Positions 11,926 through 27,179 of a stretch of DNA of 64,000 nucleotides are shown piece after piece; the first letter of the stretch is position 1, and every line of letters starts with the position of its first letter. The position numbers and the translations under genes were made by a program. The notes beneath the pieces were generated by a model, which did no database searches, was not told the DNA's origin, and saw nothing but the letters and a program-made list of their open reading frames with translations. The DNA comes from Spirodela intermedia (Eukaryota; Streptophyta; Magnoliopsida; Alismatales; Araceae), in assembly GCA_902729315.2 (NCBI GenBank), contig LR746271.1, positions 1,079,501-1,143,500 on the forward strand, written 5' to 3'.

Positions 11926-13700
11926 GGATTAGACTTATTACAAACACATAAATATTTGGGTTTTTCTCACTTCTAAAATATTTATTTTGTTCTAATTTTG
12001 CATAGTTTCTCTCTCATAATGTTTGCAATATTCGTCTAATACATTATTTTAGAAGGCCATTCCATCATTTATTTTCCCTGAATAACTACTTTTCCAATTA
12101 TATACCCTTTTAACTTCAAAAACAATATTCCAAACATAATAGTTACAAATAGTTACAAATCACACATGTTGACTTGATATTCAAGTCGAAATGTTTCATA
12201 TACACACTGGCAACAAGAATCCTAATCGTTATTGGTGTACTATATCAGACCTGCTTACATAATTTACATCAGATTAGGGACAAAATCTTGGCACCTCAAC
12301 GCTATGATTACTGAATGTGAAGGATAATGCCTATAAAACAAACTAGAGTTAGCAGATTACATTTTCAGTTTCTCATTATTCAACATTGTACGACCCTAAT
12401 AAAGATATCCTCATATGCTCATCTACATTAACATGAGGCTCAATGTAGTTCAATCAACAACCGTAAGCAATGCAATAGACAGAATATAAGAAAAGCTACA
12501 AATCAAAATGCTTCTTTTCCATATCCAGTAAGTTTGGAAGATCTAACCTAGGTTAGACAACTTTATCTAAAGAATCAACTCCCATAGTTTCCATAAGAAT
12601 GGGCATCTGAAAAACACACTTATGAGGCAAGTCTAAGCACCGTGAAGGACTAACAAAGTGGGACAAACAAATAACATTGATCATCCATTGTCCATGGGCA
12701 CAAGATTCTTGATCAAATGATCACTAAACGCATCAACTGAAAGTTTAAAGTATGAAGACTTCATCACAGTTTACATAGGATACTATTTCTAGCCCTGCAC
12801 CCTAAAAGCGTTCCTCTAAAATCCGTCATACTATTATTTGGCAAACCTGCTCCAATTTGAATAATAACTGCCAAGGTCACCTTTTGGAATGGAAGTATGG
12901 AAACAAGGTGATTAACCAGGAACGAAAAAATGCTGCCAGTTCTTAAGAAGAAATCCATCCAACTGTCGTTTCCTCCAATTTTATAATGGAGAGCGCCATT
13001 ACGCAATAATTCTTTGCTTTCGGTCCTTGGTAGCAAACAAATATGCATAAAAAAGCACACTATTGTCCTCAGGAATCCAACCCCCAAAAAATCATCAATG
13101 ACGATGCAGAATGATTGAAATGCAGGGATAAACGCTGGAAAGCTATCCATCACAAACGGATGGTACATATTAAGTGATAAAAAAGAGTTAGCCAACTTGG
13201 TTTCTCTTAGACAACATCTTTTATATAATTCCTCACATTGATTAGGAATAATATGGATTAAAAAGGAAAATATTTCACTCGTTTGATGAGGTTTATGAAA
13301 TAATAATATTTTACAAAATTATAGCGCGGAATAAACGAAGAGTAAGAAAATGTCACGGTTTCGACCAAACCAGAAAAATCCGACAACGAAAAACCATCAG
13401 CGTTCAAGGATTAACACCCAAAAATAAGTAATGCGGAGACCGAAAGCACTCGCCGAGCCAAATCGAGTGCCCTCCCCCGACAAATCCCGAGAGCGACCAC
13501 GACGTAAACAGAGATGCAGCAAACGAAAATTGAACACTGAAATTCGAAGACCGAGAAGAAGAGGAGACATTAAAAAAAACGCCACCGAAAATTCGACAAG
13601 CCTTCCCGGATCGGCAGGATCCACGCGGAAAACCCAACCCGAACCACAGATTTTGGTCGGCAAAAACTCCAAGTCGATCGGCACAAACCAAATCCCAAGA
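11926..13700. other. AT-rich region without a supported gene
   Basis: A 143-codon minus-strand ORF at 12764-13195 has no recognisable family, splice context or protein-like conservation, and is not called. The T/G-rich composition of the minus strand at 13397-13730 resembles a plant first intron. Confidence 0.45.
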
Positions 13701-13731
13701 TCTCCGTCAAAGATTTCAGGTGAAGGCATAC

Positions 13732-13781
13732 TTAGGATTGCTTGAAGAGAGATCGACGAGAAGAAGAACGCCAGCTGCCAT
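13732..13781 (-). CDS. Possible first coding exon, downstream gene unknown
   Basis: An ATG at 13781 opens MAAGVLLLVDLSSSNP and reaches a good donor (AA|GTATG) at 13731. It lies 85 nt downstream of a clear TATA box. The next kilobase to the left looks intronic. A minus-strand transcription unit seems likely, and its last exon could be the membrane-protein exon at 6323-6564, with the copia element in an intron. Splice phases (2 here, 1 needed there) require at least one unseen middle exon, so this is only a hypothesis. Confidence 0.3.
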
Positions 13782-13865
13782 CTCCCGGGGCCCCCGCGCT
13801 TCCGAGTAACCCGACACATCATCTCCCCCCCTCCGTGCCTTCTCCGCCACTTCCGATTCCTTTGG

Positions 13866-13874
13866 CTTTATATA
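13866..13874 (-). promoter_or_regulatory. TATA box (minus strand) at 13.87 kb
   Basis: It reads TATATAAAG on the minus strand, in a GC-rich promoter-like context. A 5' leader and the possible exon at 13732-13781 lie downstream. Confidence 0.5.
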
Positions 13875-14332
13875 CCTCTACACTTACCCGCAGAGGATTG
13901 TACGATCGAGGCGATCCGCACCGTCCATCCATCCACCCATCCTTGCGCATCGGCAAAGGCCCGCGGAGACGCCGTCAAGGCCCATTAGGCCTGTCAATCG
14001 TGTCCTTGCCAGCTGAAACGGTCCAGTTTCCCGTGGCCCAACTCAACCCAGATATCACGTGCCCTTTGTAAATAAAACTATTATTTTATTATTTTCTCTT
14101 TTTAATTCTCTCAAATTCGATTTATAATATTACCTCCTACTCACTACACTGGATTGAGAGAGAGAGAAAGACCTATAAGTCTCGTAAATATTTGATAAGC
14201 ATGATCAATAAATATTATTCAAAGTTGAATATAACTTGTTGGGGTTTTTTTTTGGCATGTATATACCCTCGTTATACGATTTATTAATACAGAAGCGGAG
14301 GGGGACCTTGCAGAAACGCGGCGGCGCCGCCG

Positions 14333-15253
14333 TCAGGCGGCGGCGAGCTGCTGTATGTTTCGCGGGTAGGCGTCGGAGCGGGCGGTGGAGTTGAAGGCCT
14401 TGCCGGCGAGGACGACGTTGGCCGCATCCGTGGGGTGGAAGGCGTCCCAGAAGAGGTATTTGCTCCGATCGTCGCAGGGCTGCTGCAGCGGCAGGCAGGT
14501 GATCTGCCCGTTGTTCCTCCCCACCCCACAGCACCCTTTGTCGATCACATCAAACCCTAAAATGCAGAATAATTATGATGATGATAATGACGACGACGTT
14601 GAGGAGGAGGAGGAGGAGGAAGAAGAAGAAGAAGAAGAAGAAGAAGAAGAAGAAGAAGAAGAAGAAGAAGAAGAAGAAGAAGAAGAAGAAGAAGAAGAAG
14701 AAGAAGAAGAATCCGCTCGTTGCAGCGGCTCCCGTTGGCGGCGGCGCCGTCGTAGCGGGCCAGCTGGTAGGGGATACACCCGATCTGCCCCACCGCCCCC
14801 ACCGCCACCTTCCTCGCTCCAGTATCGTACAGCGCCTTCGCCCACCCAAACAAAAAACAGTCACAACCCTAATCCTAAAAACTCCCAACCCTGAAAACCC
14901 TAGCCCTAGCCCTAACCTTACCGTGAGCTGGCGGGTGTAGTCCTGGATGAGGAGAGCGGCGTAGGTCTTGGGGTCGTAGTCGGCGCTGGTGGAGTAGGAA
15001 TCGGGCATGAAGTAGTTGTTAAGGTAGTCGTTGCTGCCTATGGCGGCGTAGAAGATGCAGCGGCCGAGGAGCTCGTTGACGGCCGTCTGGTTCCCCCGGA
15101 GCAGCCGCCCAATCTGCCGCACCGTCCCCCGGAACCTCTGCACCTGCTCTCCCATGGGAATGTGAGCTCCCTGCCACCCAAAATCACCGGCAGTCAGTGG
15201 GAACCTGCAGGAATATGATCATGGATAGCGAGAGAGGGCTCGTGAAAGTGAGC

Positions 15254-15311
<58 letters not shown>

Positions 15312-15833
15312 GGGCCGATACAATTTAACGTCCCGTTAGAGAAGTGAAAGAGCGCGATTGAAGGGTCACCAGATTGCTGCCGCTTTCCTCGCGGATTCCG
15401 GAGGCGCCAGAGGCGTAGTTCAGCCCCCGGAGGATGGCGGCCCCGCGGGTGCCCTCGTACGGCCGGATGAAGCCCTGGAAGCCCAGTAGCTCAGCTGCAG
15501 GAGCGAAGAAAGTCAGCGTTTGAAACTACATATTCGTCGGGGAAATACGTCAAAGTTGGCGAACATCGTGCCCAGAATGTCAACAGTGGTGCGGCCGTTG
15601 GTGAACCTCCCGGTGGCGCCGTCCGGGAAGTCAACGCCGTAGGGAAGATAGTTGGCTCTGGCCAGCGTTAGAATCCCGTTGTTGTTGCCGTTGTCGACCA
15701 GGGAGTCCCCGAAGATGAAGAAGCACGGCACCTGGGGGGACTCCGTCGAGCAGGCAGCGATTTCGAACGTCGCCAGCGCCAGAAGCGCCGCCGCCGCCGC
15801 TGCCGCAACGGTCATGTTGCCGAGGAATCCCAT
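14333..15833 (-). CDS. GDSL esterase/lipase, interrupted by a GAA-repeat expansion
   Basis: A secreted SGNH/GDSL hydrolase acting on ester lipids. Exons read: 15833-15572 (signal peptide about 1-29, FGDSLVDNGNNNG with nucleophile Ser44), 15494-15370 (block II, NYASGASGI), 15170-14922 (block III, IGSNDYLNNYFMP), 14835-about 14711 (ALYDTGARK to NGSRCNER) and 14556-14333 (DKGCCGVGRNNGQITCLP, block V FWDAFHP with the catalytic Asp-His pair). All four family blocks are present. Exon 4 normally continues for about 45-55 residues after NER before its donor. Here it runs straight into a CTT/GAA tract (14612-14711), so the coding segment and the donor are missing and the gene is probably damaged. Intron 1 appears to use a GC donor. 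A TATA box lies at 15876-15884. Confidence 0.82.
14612..14711. repeat. (GAA)n microsatellite inside the GDSL gene
   Basis: About 100 bp of near-perfect GAA on the plus strand (CTT in the gene sense), flanked by GAG and GAC/GAT triplets at about 14575-14611. It replaces the 3' part of exon 4 and the start of intron 4. Confidence 0.9.
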
Positions 15834-15875
15834 TGTCCAGGAGATCTTAGGAGTCGATCGGTAGGAGAGGAGAGA

Positions 15876-15884
15876 TTTATATAG
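15876..15884 (-). promoter_or_regulatory. TATA box of the GDSL gene
   Basis: TATATAAAT on the minus strand, 43-51 nt upstream of the ATG at 15833, giving a very short leader. Confidence 0.55.
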
Positions 15885-15889
15885 ACTTT

Positions 15890-16106
15890 GGGGCTCCTCT
15901 TGGGTTCTTCCTCTTCCTCCAGTTTAAATGGCTGCAGAGGGCGCGTGAATGTGGGCCCGGTGGCTACATGGGAGCTGCGGCGGCGGCGGCGGTGGTTCAT
16001 GGGGAGCACTCCGATGGCGGTAGCTCGCCCGAGCGATGCCCGTGGGACGTCACTTCTTTCCCTTTGTTTTCTCACTCCTTTACGGATTGCAGAGGGAGAG
16101 AGATGA

Positions 16107-16171
<65 letters not shown>

Positions 16172-16517
16172 ATCTATCTATCTGTCTATCTGATACAGTA
16201 CATAATGAGGAGGGGCCGAGCTCCATTGCAGTCTGGCTCATAGCTTATTTGCGGGGCGTTTCCCAGGGATTGAAACCGTGGGGCCAGCCCGTTGACAAAT
16301 CTAGATCTTGCAGGTGTGAATTCGAAGATGGTTCAGAGAATTATTCAAACAAATATTAAAAACTTCGCTTTGTATAGATATGTTTGAACGTCTATTTACT
16401 CACATTTACCGGGCAAAGATCACCGGCTTTGGAACATCAGAAGGTTTTTTTCCCCAACGGATTTTACTGTATCTGATTGCCAAGTACAACCCCGAGCCCT
16501 TTTAAACCAGAGGAAGG

Positions 16518-16552
<35 letters not shown>

Positions 16553-16800
16553 CTTCGAAGGTATTTTATTCTCACCAAGACATTAATTACTGTGTAGATT
16601 CAGACGAAACATAAAGCTAACTCAAATCTACGATTATTTCTACAATAAGTAAAAAAAAAAAGATTATCAGTCAACGGGAGAGAGAGAAGAATCAGCATTA
16701 CTGGAATATTACTGCTGCTCTGCCATTTACGTTAGCATGCACTCGAGCTCTGCCAAGGTAGGAAACACAAAAATGGGATACTTTCCCAAAAAAAGCAGGG
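15890..16800. other. Intergenic: GDSL promoter and QTRT2 3' flank
   Basis: Contains (CT)n at about 16112-16165 running into CTAT repeats, and (GA)n at about 16521-16550. No gene is supported. Confidence 0.6.
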
Positions 16801-16809
16801 GCGGGGGGA

Positions 16810-22262
<5,453 letters not shown>

Positions 22263-24171
22263 CTCTCTCTCTCTCTCTCTCCCGCTCACTTCCTCCCTCC
22301 CTCTCTCTCCCCTCACTCCCTCCCTCTCTAACTCTCTCTCTCCTCCCGCCCTCCCTCTCTCTCTCTCTCTCCCCTCACTCCCTCCCTCCCCCTCTCTCTC
22401 TCTCTCCTCTCGCTCCTTCCCGGTTCAAACCAATTTGGGCTGTCCAGGCCCATACTCGTCACCCCAGCCCAAAGTATGGGAAAATGGGCCAAACATAGGC
22501 CGGTTTCTAGTCCCGCCCGGCTCGATCTTCTTATGAAATGCGTTCAACGGCTGAAAATATTTGGCCGGGCCTGGGCCTCTCTCCTGGGCCCAGGAAAGCC
22601 CACTAGGGCCGGCCTTTAGGCTAATGGATCCAATAGGGTGACCAGCTATTCAGATCGTTCCGGCGTCGGAACAAGTGGACCTTCAAGAGCCTTTCTTATC
22701 GGGTCCATATAACGTACGATCGGGATTGATCCGGATCTAGACGGTTCTTGACGGATTCGAATCTGGATGGCAGTTATTTCTGCTACCCGCAGTGGATCCA
22801 AACCACCTGGAGACAGCTGGAGACAGCCTGTCACCAACCCAGTACTCCGCCCCTCTGTCTCTCTCTCTCTCTCTATCTCTCTCAGCCTCTCTCTTTCTCT
22901 CTCTATCTCTCTCTGTTCTGGTTTGTGCTTTTCTTCAACTCCGAGAGAGCGTACGTAGAGGGAGAGGGAGAGAGGGCGAGGGAGAGGGAGAGAGAGAGAG
23001 AGAGGATCGATCTCCTTGAAAAGGTTGGTACGGTTTATCTCTGGAGCCGTGCGATCGAGGGAGTGAGTCTGGAGTGTGGAGGAGGGGGCGAGTTGGCTTG
23101 GTTTCCGCAGGATTTGGTTGCGAGGACCTAGGGTTTTAAGACACGGTCGCGCGAGAATGCCGGCGGCGGAGGGGATCTCTCGACGAGGTATTTGCTTCCG
23201 TTGCGTGCTTTCTTCACCACCTTGTCTAGATTTTTCAGTTTGTCGGGTCGTGCTTGTGATTGATCTGATTTGAGAGGCCGGTGGTTTATCTGTTCTTTCC
23301 GGTCGCGTGAATGGAGTACTTCTACGTGGGAATTGTCTGTAGTCTTCTGACGCAATCCTGTGTCGAGTTTTCCGTTTCGCTGAATCAAGCATCATGGTCT
23401 GCAGTCTGTTCTTGCTCCATTTTTTGCCAACTTTTGTGGAATGAAAGGCCAGGGTGTCCTCCCAAAATTGATTCCGTGCTTTCCCGATTGGGCCTCCACA
23501 GCAGCCACAACCTACCGACGATCTGTATACTTCCAACGCTGGTTGTGAAGTTTTAGAATGAAGTGTGCTATTCGAATGAGTTGGGATCTTCCTAGAGCGG
23601 GCTGTGTGACATGGCCGACTATGAGAGTTCATCCCGGCTGTCCTCTTTCCTTGACCTCATGTATTCTGAATCATATTTCACTCGGTATTGTGTCCAAGAG
23701 CCAGCCTATTATCTTCTAGTATCAGTTTTCTTTTCATCTGGTTCATTATAATTTATTTTTAAAAAACATGGGATTAGTCTTCTGGTTACCATTCCTGACT
23801 TTCTAGGCTGTGATCCTTGCGTGGCGTTATGTCACTTTTCCTTCTATTTTGCTAATTTCTAGCTTTACATTTATTTATTTTCGTCAAGACGTTGGACTGG
23901 TCTTCTGGTCAGTTGATAGCCTTCTCTGACTTTATCTCTGCTGACTCTTTCTAGATGATCTTTGAAGAACAGAGCCCGCCCTCTGCGATCCCTCACCCCT
24001 GCTTCTCTGGTTTGAACCCCTCCGCCAGCATGCCTCGTATAAATTTTATGGGGTCCTAGTAAAGCAGCCGCCTTTGGAAGATAAGCCGTCCGGAGGTCCT
24101 TCTTACAGCGGCGGGGGGGCGCTTGGCATGGATGCTGGAGAAGAGCATGCGAAGAACCTGTGCTTCAGGTG
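22263..24171 (+). other. Shared divergent promoter and 5' UTR/intron of the 7TM gene
   Basis: CT-rich blocks lie at 22261-22415 and 22857-22913, with (GA)n near 22960-23003. A leader exon with the donor CGACGAG|GTATTTG near 23187 probably splices to the acceptor TTCAG at about 24168, leaving the first ATG of the long frame at 24172. A short upstream ATG (MPAAEGISRR, from 23158) would be out of frame after this splice and may act as an upstream ORF. TGGGCC/GGCCCA motifs near 22430-22615 are typical of constitutive plant promoters. Confidence 0.45.
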
Positions 24172-25302
24172 ATGCCCCAGACCGGATTCACCGCCGATGC
24201 TTTCGGTGCGGTCACCATCGCCCTGGTCTCTCTCTTCCTGGTCCTCGCCCTGCTCAGCGTCCTCTACTCCGTGCACTTCCGCCTGCAAATCCAGAAGCGA
24301 AGCCTTCTTCAGCTCGGGTACTTCAATGGACCTTGGGCCACCAGGATCGCCTTCACCTCGGTCGCTGTTTGGTGGAGCATCTGGGAGATCATCCGGCTGA
24401 GCCTGCTCAGAGGTAGCGGGAGGCCCTTCGCCAGCCCGCCATGGCAGAATCACGCCTGCAAGTTCTACATACTCTCAAACATTGGGTTTGCAGAGCCCAC
24501 CATGCTGCTCATGCTGGTGTTCCTCCTCCGGGCCTCTCTGCAGAAGAGGGAGCTGGGTGCGCTGAGCCACCATTGGAACGGGAGGGCCATCGGCAGGGCC
24601 CTCTTCCTCTCCCTCCCCGTCTTCCTCCTGCAGCTCATGGTCGTCTTCCTCGGGCCCAAGCTTCTTAACCGGGAGACGAACCACCACATCAAGCTGGCGA
24701 GCTATTTCTGGAGTGCCTGGTGCGCGACGGAGGACGGCGGCGCCGCCTGCACCTACCCTCTCTTCAGCACTCTACTGCTCGGGCTCCTCGACCTGGCACT
24801 GCTCGGTTACGCCTCCTACGCCGGTGCTCGAATTGTATCCCTGGCGATCAACAGGAGACTCCGGCGGCGGGTCTGCATTCTGATCCTCTCGGTTGACTTT
24901 TTAATCCTGCTACGGGTCGTCTTCCTCGGCCTCTCGATCCTGGCGGCGCCCGGCGGCCTGCCCTTCGAGGCTCTCGTGTTCTTGGCCTTCCTGACGCAGC
25001 TACTCTGTGCCGCGGCGGGCGTGTCCGTGCTGGTCTTCTTCCCGGTAGCGGATTCCCTGGCGCTGAGAGGGGCCCTGCATTTTGACATTGGAGAGACGCC
25101 CTTCGACGACTATTACAGCGATGGCGCCTCTCTCATCTCCAATAACCAAAGCCTCCGGCTGGAGCCTGGAAGAAGAAGCTCGGATGTGTCTACCAAGCGG
25201 GGCTCGATATCTTTCAGGACGATGATCAGAGTGGAGCTTGCGGCTGGATGTGACTCCGACAACCCCAGCGCCGCATCGCCGCTGTACCCTCCCACCAGCT
25301 AA
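24172..25302 (+). CDS. Seven-transmembrane protein (candidate GPCR-like, plant type)
   Basis: A single coding exon of 376 residues with seven hydrophobic helices: about 8-34, 49-72, 97-122, 141-162, 200-230, 238-264 and 270-302. A polar tail of about 70 residues follows, rich in Ser (RRSSDVSTKRGSISF). Conserved-looking loop motifs are FNGPWATRIAF, CKFYILSNIGFAEP and SYFWSAWCATEDGG. The pattern resembles the plant candidate-GPCR proteins of the Cand1 type, but that name is from memory and uncertain; ligand and partner are unknown. An in-frame GTG at 24160 precedes a splice acceptor, so ATG 24172 is taken as the start. Confidence 0.7.
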   Translation: MPQTGFTADAFGAVTIALVSLFLVLALLSVLYSVHFRLQIQKRSLLQLGYFNGPWATRIAFTSVAVWWSIWEIIRLSLLRGSGRPFASPPWQNHACKFYILSNIGFAEPTMLLMLVFLLRASLQKRELGALSHHWNGRAIGRALFLSLPVFLLQLMVVFLGPKLLNRETNHHIKLASYFWSAWCATEDGGAACTYPLFSTLLLGLLDLALLGYASYAGARIVSLAINRRLRRRVCILILSVDFLILLRVVFLGLSILAAPGGLPFEALVFLAFLTQLLCAAAGVSVLVFFPVADSLALRGALHFDIGETPFDDYYSDGASLISNNQSLRLEPGRRSSDVSTKRGSISFRTMIRVELAAGCDSDNPSAASPLYPPTS

Positions 25303-25784
25303 GACCTTGGAACCTCCACCTCTCCTCTGTCGTCATTCTTCTTCTTCCTCTTCCTTCTCCCGATCTTCCCCTGCCCCTCATCTGATTTGCAGAAAGGAGG
25401 AGGGCCCTCTCTCTTGTAGAAATTGTTTTTTTTTTTTTTGTTAACCGTTTAAGGCAAGGTTTTCACTGTTCCAGCTGATTTTCGTTGCGTGATGCTGCTT
25501 ATAAGAATATCAACCAGGGTGGGATGGGGAGGAGTGAAGAAGGGGAAATTTCTGAAGGAAAGTTTGGGGGAGAACCACTAGAGTATCATAGCGTTGCTGT
25601 CGGATAGTTGACTATCTCCGAAATGGCTCACTTTCCTGGAGTTTGATTGGTCAAAGCTCCCAGCTCATTACGTGTTTGACAGATATTGGGATGGCGGCGG
25701 GTGGGGTCGGTTCTGCCTTGCCGTCCTTGACTTCCTCTGGGGGTTAATCTTGACAGCTCAAAGAGAAGATCTTTTTGACAGCAC

Positions 25785-25854
<70 letters not shown>

Positions 25855-26530
25855 GGGTGGCAAGGATCAGGTTTGACTTGGTAATGGCTGGGCCTTGCCT
25901 GGCCCAGAAATCTCACCACCGCGGCCGATTTTGACGTATTCGATCCGCCGATTTAATCCCTTGAAGCTCATAGATTTTCGAATTGACCTTGAATTGGGTC
26001 CTCTCTCTCTCTCTCTCTTCTCTCTCTTGTGTGCTCGGACTGTTGACTTCTGGGGGAACGATCTGTCAAGTCAAACTTGAAATATGAGGCGGAGACCACC
26101 ATGGATCCGCCGCCGGTTAATATCGGGCACGGCTCTCCAAACGGGTCTCTGTCCCCGAGTTTATTCCTGATTTATTTTGTACACTTGATTCTCTCCGACC
26201 AAGTGGCTGGAGCCGCTTAATATATGCATTTCCAGGAGAGAGAATCTTCACTGTATCAGATCCGGCGGCCGAGAGAATCTTGCACTCTATCATACGCCTC
26301 TCTCTCTCTCTCTAACTCTCTCCTACCTGTGCGCGACCCATTTGGTGGGGTATGGTGTCTGGAGGAGAGTCGCAAGGCATGAGAATGGGCAGCCCCGGCC
26401 GAGTCTTTCTTTCTGGGAATCATAAGCTCAAGTTTATCATCTACTTGGTAGTAAAAATAATAATAATAATTCGGTTCATTACTCGCCTCACCGACTAACC
26501 ATCATCTTCGTGGACCCTCCGATGGGCCAC

Positions 26531-26564
<34 letters not shown>

Positions 26565-26698
26565 CTCACTCACATTTAAGAGGACAGAGCAAAATCGACT
26601 CATTGGAACCCGTCAGAATAAACTGTACAGGGAGGATTTTCCATTAGACCGACTCGGTCAGCCTCCTACAAAACCCTAAGCAGTTCAGTGGCACGCCC

Positions 26699-26743
<45 letters not shown>

Positions 26744-27042
26744 GTTGGGCTTCTAAATTGATCTGAAATAGGATTATACCCGTTGACTTTTTCCTCCAGG
26801 ACTTTGTAAAAGATGCGAGGCTCTGGCTGGACTTCGTAGGCACTACCACATACCGGCGCATCATCAGATAGCCCAAGGGGACATTGAACAGAGAGAGAGA
26901 GATTTGGGCTTCTAAATTGATCCGAAATAGGATTATAACCGTTGACTTTTCTCCAGGGCTTTGTAAAAAATGCGAGGCTCTGGCTAGGCTTGGTAGGCAC
27001 AAGCACATACCGGCTCATGGCCAGATAGCCCAAGGGGACATT

Positions 27043-27107
<65 letters not shown>

Positions 27108-27179
27108 CGCTCCTTCCATTCCCCAGGTGGCCGCCACCCGCATTATGAAGCTCCGGCCGATGTTCCTCAGATCGGGTGC
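25303..27179. other. Intergenic with microsatellites and a tandem duplication
   Basis: 3' flanks of the 7TM gene (+) and the DedA gene (-). It holds (CT)n at 25790-25851, shorter CT blocks at 26001-26030 and 26532-26561, (GA)n at 26701-26740 and 27044-27102, and a 140-bp tandem duplication (26745-26890 and 26904-27045). Confidence 0.65.
26745..27045. repeat. Tandem duplication of ~140 bp bounded by GA repeats
   Basis: Copy 1 (26745-26890) and copy 2 (26904-27045) share TTGGGCTTCTAAATTGATC at the start and AGATAGCCCAAGGGGACATT at the end, with scattered substitutions. Each copy is followed by a GA tract. It lies in the 3' flank of the DedA gene. Confidence 0.88.

Noticed and set aside
12764-13195. 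143-codon minus ORF
   Set aside because: No conserved motif or convincing splice context; AT-rich with many Phe/Ile, typical of chance frames.
14550-15155. Poly-Leu, poly-Phe, poly-Glu and poly-Lys frames
   Set aside because: All come from the GAA tract; only the short non-repetitive GDSL exon pieces are real.
24103-24453. Alternative frames over the 7TM gene start
   Set aside because: Shadows of the seven-TM coding frame; no hydrophobic or domain pattern.
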